DNA of 64,000 nt, taken from Coptis chinensis (Eukaryota > Streptophyta > Magnoliopsida > Ranunculales > Ranunculaceae). The notes below the pieces were generated by a model. It was not told the origin of the DNA and did not search any database. It worked only from the letters and a program-made list of their open reading frames with translations. The DNA lies in NCBI GenBank assembly GCA_015680905.1, contig CM027378.1, positions 103,189,501 through 103,253,500 of the forward strand. Direction: 5' to 3'. Numbering within the stretch: the stretch's first letter is position 1; each line of letters opens with the position of its first letter. A program made the translations under genes and the position numbers. Below are positions 56,661-64,000 of the stretch, in pieces.

Positions 56661-56761
56661 CTAACCATATTATCATACACAACCTTTCATTTCTCAACCT
56701 TTACACAGGAGAATCTTTAAAGAGTTGTTCTTGTTGTCTTCTTTGTTCTGATTGTTTTTAC

Positions 56762-57684
56762 ATGGCTGTTCAAGCTCAGCATTTGGTTGGGTTCTCCTTA
56801 TTTGGTGGTGCTTCACAAGATTGGATGGAGAGTGGTGGTGGGTTTAATGAGTTTTATCAATCTTCTTCTTCTCAACAACTACAACAATATCAAGAAATGA
56901 TTCAGTTTCAGCAGAGAAATAATCAGGTTTTAGGACAGGTTGTTGATCCTACAGATAGTAATAGTTATAGTTATAGTGATGTACCTTCAATGGGGTTTTC
57001 TCAATCTTTATTAGCTTGTCAGGTCGAAAAGCAGAGGCAAGAGATTGACAGATTCATTGCTTTACAGGTGAGAATCAATATATAGTAATCTTATTGAGTT
57101 TTCTTCAAGATCATATTTTTGGTTTTAGTTTTAATGTTTTTCTTGTTTGTTTTTATCTTAAACAGAATGAAAGATTAAGAGCAACTTTGCAAGAACAAAG
57201 AAAGCAGCAACAGTTGGTATTGTTGAAGAGACTTGAATCCAAAACACAGAATTTATTGAGACAGAAAGATGAAGAATTGGCAAAAGCATCAAGAAAAACA
57301 ATGGAGTTAGAAGATTGTATAAGAAAAGTAGATATGGAGAATCAAGCATGGCAAAGAGTAGCTAAAGAAAATGAGTCAATGGCTATAGCTTTAAGCAATA
57401 CACTTGAACAAGTCAAAGAGAATGCTTCTTGTTTAGCTATTGGTATTGGTAGTGCAGAAGATGCAGAATCATGTTGCTGTGAACCTTCTTACAGAGTATC
57501 CAAAGTTGCTGCTATGGAAGAAAGAAACAAGATGACTTGCAAAGTTTGTAATTCTAGAAATTCGTGTATTCTTTTTCTTCCTTGCAGACATCTTTGTTCA
57601 TGTAAGTCTTGTGAATCTTTACTTGATTCTTGCCCTGTTTGTAAATCTGTAAAGAAGGCTTGTATTGACGTTTACATGTCTTGA
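56762..57684 (+). CDS. BOI/SBP1-type RING-finger E3 ubiquitin ligase
   Basis: Two exons, 56762-57067 and 57166-57684, joined across a 98-bp intron (ACAG/GTGAGA ... TTAAACAG), encode 274 residues. The start MAVQAQH is the usual opening of the BOI-related/S-ribonuclease-binding-protein group. Residues ~30-60 are Gln/Ser-rich. Residues ~86-190 form a coiled coil (VEKQRQEIDRFIALQNERLR onwards), ending in the conserved ENQAWQRVAKENE motif. A C3HC4 RING finger spans residues 227-261 (CKVC, LPCRHLCSC, CESLLDSCPVC), and the protein ends DVYMS as its relatives do. All zinc ligands are present and the length is normal. Such proteins pass ubiquitin to targets in stress, cell-death and gibberellin responses; the target here is unknown. 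It is the one complete, intact host gene in the window, with its own TATA box. Exact orthologue is not assigned. Confidence 0.95.
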
Positions 57685-58842
57685 GAAATCAAATTAGAAA
57701 GAAACACCAGACTATATTTTAGAATTTTGTTTCTTTTATCATATGAATTAAACAAAAGTACAAACCTTATCAGATTACTGATTCCTTCATTGAAAAACTC
57801 AATCAACTTTCACATATTGAACAATAACATAAATACCCATTGTGTAAAATTGGTTCTTTCATAGAAAATGGTCATTACAAATTTACAATTCCTGAACGTG
57901 CAGATGAAAAAGGTGTGGTAAATCCGTAAATGTGAGTACTGTTGACTGAAATAAGCAAAAGTGATATGGTTGAATTGAAAATAGTAAAAAGTGGAGATGC
58001 ATGTTGGTTTTTAAGCCTTTTAGGTGAAAAGAAGGTTTGGGGTCTGGGTGGAGTGAATTATGCTCTGCATTTGTTACCTTTTTAGGTGTTCTGTATTCAG
58101 ATTTGTCCGTACTGAAGCAACCATTGTCGGTGGGAACAGAAAATAAACTGAGCATAGTATCACTTTTGTGGAGGTTTTACAGTGCGAAAAATGTGTTGTG
58201 TCAGTTTCCGGGACCAGCATTTATACGTTGTTCCTAACATTTCGAGTACAACCAGAAATCCAGAATCGAGTAAAGGGTGTTGCAGTGGCATTGCCAATTG
58301 GCAAGGAATCTGTCTCAGCAAATCGTAATTACTCGTGGCTACTTACTTCTTATTCTACTAATTATTTGTAGCTTTATAAGGAATGCTAATAAGCAGCCAG
58401 ATGAGAGTGTGAGACTAACAGTGGTCAATGGGGATACTTAGAATGTGAAATGCTGGTGGCTTACAGAACTTGAAAATTTATAAAGAATACGATTGAGATT
58501 ATCACAGTTTGATGACCATAATTTATTTGTTGAAGAACCAAACTTTTAATTCTTGATGAGGTCACAATGTCACATTTATAATATTAGTGAGTTGTCAAAT
58601 GAATGCTAATTAAGAAATTTCTTCAAAGAGTTGCCCAACTAGCCAACTATGTGGAAGAGTGGTAGATACGTCCCTCCCAAAGAGCAAACACCAAGACGGG
58701 AAGCTGCAATTTACATAGTAAGGTTGGTCCATATTTTCTGATGGAAGACTTTTGAGAAGGGGTTCTTAATTTTGGGTTTCAAAATATTTCGATGTTATCT
58801 AAATCTTTTGTTTAGAACTGTAGCACATTAACTTCTTTAGGA
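57685..58842. other. 3' flank of the RING gene and intergenic DNA
   Basis: The first 50-150 bp are likely 3' UTR. The 90-codon minus-strand frame at 57883-58155 and plus-strand frames to 58371 are not recognisable. Confidence 0.5.
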
Positions 58843-59225
58843 CTATGGGACGATTGGTGAGAGGTGTCAGCAGCATTTTGCGGGTCTGCTTAGCTTTTGT
58901 TGACGAAGTTGAGCACTTAAATGTAAGGTCATTTTCTGCATGAAAAGTTTATGACAAGACTTCCTTTATATCAATGTTATTATCTAAGTCTATTGTTCAG
59001 CTCTTGAACTGTAGAACACATGAACATAAATTTCTCTGCGAATATGTCCTATCCCCTATGTCACAATGGGAATATTGGGACCATTAGTGAGAAGTGTTAT
59101 CATTCTGGAACCAGTTCGAGGGGTGCTTAGCTGCCTACTTAGCTTCCCTATGTTGGCGCAGCTGAACACTTAAATGTAAGGTCAATTTCCCTGCATGAAA
59201 AGTTTATGAAAGGACTCATTTGTTT
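58843..59225 (+). repeat. Diverged tandem duplication (~240 bp period)
   Basis: The order GACTATGGGA, TTGGTGAGAG, GCTTAGCTTTTGTTG, CACTTAAATGTAAGGTCA and GCATGAAAAGTTTATGA at 58843-58960 recurs at 59062-59210 as CACAATGGGA, TTAGTGAGAAG, GCTTAGCTTCCC, CACTTAAATGTAAGGTCA and GCATGAAAAGTTTATGA, with small insertions. Confidence 0.7.
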
Positions 59226-59623
59226 TTTTATCGTCACGTTACCTCTGTGTTTTATAGTCAATCAAGACTCAAAGAGTTCCCAAATCGTGCGTAGCAATCC
59301 CCGATCATGTTGGGAATTGGGATCTAAATTCAATTCTGGCTTATAACAGGTCCACACTCTAAATAGCGGGTCAAGTTTGTCCGATCCAAATTGATTGGCT
59401 CCAGTCTCCAGAGTCCTATCCAGACGTCCAGTTGTTTGGCCCACATCCAATTTTTTGTCATGTGGCTTGCCTTGGAAAGCTCATAATAGTTGAACTGTTG
59501 AAGTATAAATGTCCTGCATATATTGATATATATCTCTTCCTTTGTTCATCAAAATCAGGAAAAATGTACATATCTTCACGTCAACATTCACAGTTCACAC
59601 CACAGACCCAAACACCCAATACA

Positions 59624-59685
59624 TCTTCCTCTAATATGTGTTAGTTTAAAAGTGTCTTCCTCTAATATGTGTTAGTTTAAAAGTG
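59624..59685 (+). repeat. Two exact copies of a 31-bp unit
   Basis: TCTTCCTCTAATATGTGTTA and the next 11 bases are tandemly repeated at 59624 and 59655. Confidence 0.9.
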
Positions 59686-61452
59686 GTGACTTCTGCTTTC
59701 TTATTCATTAACAAAAACTTTTGGTTTCTTAACGGTTTCAGAAATTAATTAAATACAAGGTTTTAGACCCGGCTATATAGCATGAATCATTTATAAAATT
59801 AACATTTTGAACACATCCATAAAAACACTCTCGTACCCCAATTTTGAAATAAATAAATAAAATTATTTAAGACAAATTTAGATTCCTTGCCCTTCTAGCA
59901 AACACAAACCCTTCACACTTATTTTCATTTTTTTTGTCACTTTTTTTCGCCCTTACGAAAAGGAATTAGAAAGGGTAAAATTGTAGAATTTGGGAAAACA
60001 AAAAAGTCTTCCTCCTCCTTCACTTATCAGCCATTAATGCATTTTTTTCTTTTCTCATTTTTCGCTTGAGAAATTTCCAATTGGATATATTTCTACTAAA
60101 CTCTTTTAACCCTTCTACAATTATAAAGAAGAAGTAATTGCAATAAAATAAAAAAATCGAAATTGAAGCAATTTCTATAAAAGGAAAAATACAATTTGTT
60201 TTTTGGGCATTTTTTTACTTTTATTAGAAGTTCTATTATAGTGCAGTGTGATGCAGTAACACTATAACACAAAGATTCTTCAAGGTCACCCTTCTAGAGT
60301 ATTACTTTCACATTTTTTTATTCGTTGTTTCCTTTTAGAATACGTTTTTTTGTTTTTTCTCTTTCTTTACCCCTATTGAAAATACGTCAAATTAATTTGG
60401 GAGATATTAAATGGATTGAAGCGGTTATTGGGGTATAGCAAAAAGTTAATTAGTCATGGGGTACGGGAATATTTTTATGGGTGTGTCCAAGATCACCCTA
60501 AATTTTTGACGAGAAATTCAATGACTGATAATTATTAGTATTAGTTTTGGAGTTGATTTAATAATATTTTTTTATTAGAGTTGTATAAATTTTTTTTGTT
60601 AGATGTTGATTGATTTATTAGAATTGTGTTGTATTAGAAAATTTACTAAGATTAAAAATTCATACATCAAGAAACTTATTATAATTAATTAAGAGTGTCC
60701 AAATAACATAGTAACATACCTATGTCTTAAAAATGCGCCACTTTAAAAAGAGATGTCTCAAAAATACACAATTTCGAAAAGAAATTGTTAATATAAAATG
60801 TACTCAGGCACTCAGCTTTAATAATAGAGAGCCGAATGCAATACAAAAGATCCTCCGAAAAGTCCTCAAACAACATTTTCAACTTTCGAGCCCTGCATGC
60901 TTGATACAGTATTAGGAGCTTCTTAATTAAGTTGGGCACTTTTTTTCTTTTCCGTAAAGCACTCGCGCACCAGTCTTTCAATATTAATTATGTCCAAGAC
61001 TCAGTTTAAACTTTAAACTAGGTTAATCCAAATCGACATACTTATGTTTCTAGCGACCTTTGACCTTAAATTAAGTCATCAAGGTACATTAGAACTAGTT
61101 ATGAAGCGCATTCATGCATGCATTACGTGCAATGCATGTAGATTTGAGGAAGAATTCAGTAGAAAGGCACATGCAGTGCATCAGTGCATGTAGAAGCTAA
61201 GCATTTAAGTACATACACTGAAGAGGGACTGTGTTTTTCTTTTGGTAAAGTCAACGTTAAGAGGGACCATGTGTTGCATCGTTGATTTCATGAGAAAAGT
61301 AGCATTAACTTTGATGGTTATGTAACAACACAACATATACAAGATCAACTCCAATTCTCCAATCACAACGAGCGCCGTACTTAAGAAACCGGCCAGATGC
61401 CACTATAAATTGTGCTAATGTGTTTATTTTTTGAAAAAAGGAATTGTTCTAA
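59686..61452. other. Intergenic, AT-rich; nothing recognised
   Basis: Long T runs and stop-rich frames. A short GTGCAGTGTGATGCAGTAACA-like stretch near 60241 and CATGCATGCATTACGTGC near 61110 are simple local repeats. No gene. Confidence 0.5.
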
Positions 61453-61634
61453 GGTAATATCTCCAATCAGCCATGATAATGTCAATTTGTTTCCAATTCG
61501 GCCACAAATAGCAACACAACACATTTTATCAGTAATTAGTAGGGTAATGTCAGCAATTTTTTGCAACTGAATTGCTGACAATGGCCGGATTGGAAACAAA
61601 TTGATATTATCCTGGCAAATTAGAGATATTATCC
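61453..61634. repeat. Long hairpin: ~53-bp inverted arms with a second hairpin inside
   Basis: GGTAATATCTCCAATCAGCC at 61453 runs through ATGTCAATTTGTTTCCAATT to CGGCCA at about 61504. It is mirrored by TGGCCGGATTGGAAACAAAT to AGAGATATTATCC at about 61581-61634, with about 85% complementarity. Within the spacer, TGTCAGCAATT and AATTGCTGACA form a second hairpin. A miniature element is the simplest explanation; a small-RNA precursor is possible. No clear target duplication. Confidence 0.75.
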
Positions 61635-63100
61635 TTCTTCTAATATATATGTCTTGAATATTTGTGGCCCAGCATGCATACATTTGTATGATATAATTCA
61701 CAAGGGTTCATATAGTATAGCTATCCGTTAGCACTATCTTTTTACAAAAAACAAAATTCCAATTGATTGAATAATTGGACAATAATGTGTAGTATTATTT
61801 TGTGAACATTTCTTTCTTACTGATGGGGAAATGTACTCGTAAACAAAATATTATGATATTTCACACTTGATATGATCAATTTATAATAAATGCTTGTAAA
61901 TGAACCCAACAAAGATATGTATAAGCATATTTTGCAAATAGAAGTTTGTTATAGCCCGCTCGAATCATATGCTAGAGTTCTGGTCAATGTTTGTGGGTGG
62001 TCACATACTCACATAGGGTATGGGATTCTGGATTTGAGAAGATCAGAGGAAAAGGTTCTAATTTTGTTAGGATATTGGTGTGAAAGAGATCTAGCTCTTT
62101 GTATTTTGTATACCCTTCTTTTGTTACAATGATGCTGAATTTGGACTTTCTTATTTGCCCATGTAAGCAGCCTAACCACTAAGGAAGTAAGAAATAATAG
62201 TGGTGCGATGGATTGGTTTGGGGTCCCAATAATTATTATTATGATAATAAAACTCTTCTAAGCAGCAAACTAATCTTATAATTAGCATATATTATCTTCT
62301 ATCCTCCCCCACCGCCAAGCGCTTTGGTTAATAAAATTAAATCAGAGTAAAATGCTTTCTATCGTATAACTTTCGTACTATATATACCTCGCTTTCTCAA
62401 CTACTTTATTAAATTGTTTAGTATTCCTCTTGATTAAGATGTTATGGTGTTTGTGAACATCTATCCCTCTGCGAAGGTACACAAGTTTTGGAACTTTATC
62501 CTAAGCATTGAACTTTCACTTGCTATGTTTGGGAGACGAATTGAGACTGAATTTTGTTGGAAACTCAGCTAGTGCTGTATATAGATGACAGCCCAATGGT
62601 GTGTTGCCACGTTGAAATTGGAAAAATGGATACTTTGAAAAACCGGTTGACAATTTGTAAAAGGAAAAGAAAAAGTATCCGCTACGGGCACCTTCCATTT
62701 TGTATAGGGGCAGACTCAAAAAAAAAAAAAATCATTACAAATTTGTCAATAAAATATATGTTGTGTTGGGCACATCACTGGTAATTTATTGCCCTTACCT
62801 TCAGAGACCCAACTTTTTTGCCTTCTCAAACACGGATCAATTTCAAAATTGCTAAGTCCATAACAACAAACACAATTAAAAAAGTTTATTTCAATTTAAA
62901 AAAACATAATTACATCAATTAAAAGACACATAGAATAAAAATGATGTTATTACATTGCTCTACAAATATCAAATTTAACCAATAAAAGTTCGAAATATCT
63001 ATATTAATTGTGTTTTTATTTGATATAATTGTGTTATTTTTAATTGAAATTGAAGTACTATAAATTCCAAAAACGTATCCTTGGACGACCAAGACAAATC
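61635..63100. other. Intergenic; nothing recognised
   Basis: AT-rich, without supported genes or repeats. The open frames at 61890-62132 and 62554-62784 have no recognisable family features. Confidence 0.5.
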
Positions 63101-63560
63101 ACTCTATAGTGCACTGAATCGATGTGGTGGAGTCGTTTAGAATTAGAATATTCGATGTGGTAGCGTCGTTATGGGGTATATGTCCAGCGACTTGGTGGAG
63201 TCGGTTTGGAAATGTCTTCAATTTATACTTGGGGCGATACTAATGCATTGGCTGCGTCGCTCAAAAAGATTGCTAGAATTATTGGCTTGGGGCATATAGC
63301 TCAAATAACTCATTCGACTCTACCAAGTCGTTTGTAAGAAACTTGAGCGAGACTACCAAGTCGTTCACTCAATCCACCTAGCCAAGTCGTCCAAAGGAAG
63401 ACCATTTGACTCCAGCAAGTCTTAGGGTTTAGTTTCTATTCGACTCCGCCAAATCGTTCGCAAGAAACTTGAATTTTGGGTCGTGCGATTCCACAACATC
63501 GTCTGGGTGAGTTTTGTGTGACCCAGCCAGGTCGCTTGACAAATTTTTGCGCACATCCTT
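63101..63560. repeat. Cluster of CGACT-N6-AGTCG-type dyads and a duplicated 35-bp unit
   Basis: CGACT-TGGTGG-AGTCG is at 63188-63203, CGACT-CTACCA-AGTCG at 63315-63330, and CGACT-CCGCCA-AATCG at 63441-63456, with half-sites (CCAAGTCGT, GGAGTCGTT, AGCGTCGTT) scattered at 63120-63550. A longer unit, ATTCGACTC through AAGTCGTT to AAGAAACTTGA, is present at 63313-63347 and 63439-63473. Confidence 0.65.
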
Positions 63561-64000
63561 TCTACATCTATGCATTCATTGTAAAGGGGTGTTTTGGATT
63601 TTCTGTTGGGACCGAAGTTAAACTTTCGAGTTTAACCGCCTCACGATCCTCTTGTTGGTTTTCCTTTTCTTCTTTGGGGGAGAGGAATCGGGCCCCACGT
63701 AGTTCAATCAAAGTGGTATTTATAGGCTTAGGAAATGTCAATCTAGAAGGCACGTGTGTCTATGGTACACGATGTAAAAGGTGGAGATCGCGAATGAGTG
63801 TTGAAGTTTGGTTTATTATTATAAGTCGTGTCTTGATTGGGTGTTGGCGAGGTTACCCCTATTTCGGTGGTGGGAAATACAATCAAGATTTTGGTAATGA
63901 TTACCCTTGGTGGTGATCATTACCCGGAAGTCTGCCTTTAGCCATGTGCTCGTACCGAGATATCTTCGTTCGTACCACCTACCAGAAAGGAGCTATTCGT
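63561..64000. other. Right edge; possible minus-strand promoter region
   Basis: On the minus strand, GCCTATAAATACC near 63712-63726 is a good TATA box, and CACGTG-like words are nearby (GCACGTGTG at 63750). The 146-codon plus-strand frame at 63476-63916 is Cys/Trp/Gly-rich with no recognised domain. Together with the dyad cluster to its left this could be part of an LTR or a promoter, but the window ends before any confirmation. Confidence 0.35.

Noticed and set aside
63476-63916. 146-codon plus-strand frame
   Set aside because: Composition is Cys/Trp/Gly/Arg-rich without a domain, it overlaps the dyad cluster, and a minus-strand TATA box suggests non-coding sequence.
1-64000. CRISPR arrays, bacterial operons, riboswitches or phage genes
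   Set aside because: The sequence is plant nuclear DNA with spliceosomal introns; short repeats found are transposon-derived and lack regular unique spacers.

Overview
This looks like a gene-poor, repeat-rich stretch of a flowering plant nuclear genome, most likely a eudicot. The reasons are low GC, GT-AG introns, a plant BOI/SBP1-type RING gene, fragments of plant-type ABCB, PARP1, COP1-interacting protein and DNA ligase I genes, and plant-specific transposon lineages (Tat-type Ty3/gypsy, a Tekay/Del-like solo LTR, Helitrons, PIF/Harbinger-, hAT- and Mutator-like miniature elements). The only complete, intact gene I can support is the RING-finger E3 ligase gene at 56762-57684. A few codons at the left edge may be the end of another gene.

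Layout. 1-26 kb: a possible gene 3' end; a 2.65-kb solo LTR with CCTAG target duplications (2599-5248); a PIF/Harbinger-like element (7389-8284) carrying seven copies of a 17-bp dyad, CGCCA-N7-TGGCG; a foldback element with ~280-300-bp arms around an exon-like core (9712-11060); an hAT-like element (12272-13092); and a decayed LINE-type ORF1 (DUF4283 plus zinc knuckle, ~15.8-18.0 kb) split by a nested miniature element. From 18530 to 26248 the sequence has the ends of a minus-strand Helitron (CTAG preceded by a CCGGCC-ATA-GGCCGG hairpin; TCTATATC 5' end). It contains exon fragments, including a COP1-interacting-protein-7-like piece.

26333-36055: a complete Tat-lineage Ty3/gypsy retrotransposon with 297-bp LTRs differing at two positions, CTTGT target duplications, gag-protease-RT-RNase H-second RNase H-integrase, a ~92-bp tandem array, and an antisense, intron-containing gene before the 3' LTR. 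The coding region has many frameshifts although the LTRs are nearly identical.

38767-53676: a probable 14.9-kb plus-strand Helitron (TCTCTACTACTAG 5' end; CGTGC-AAA-GCACG hairpin and CTAG 3' end; A/T target). It holds fragments of unrelated host genes in one orientation: guanylate kinase, PARP1 zinc-finger region, the 3' third of an ABCB transporter, a RecQ DEAH exon, unidentified pieces, and an intronless decayed DNA ligase I. 53.7-64 kb: small inverted-repeat elements, the RING gene with its promoter and 5' uORFs, then intergenic DNA with minor repeats and a cluster of CGACT-N6-AGTCG dyads near the right edge.

No operon or pathway joins these genes. The main biology here is transposon nesting and capture of host gene fragments. 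All family assignments are by reading motifs; no database search was run.
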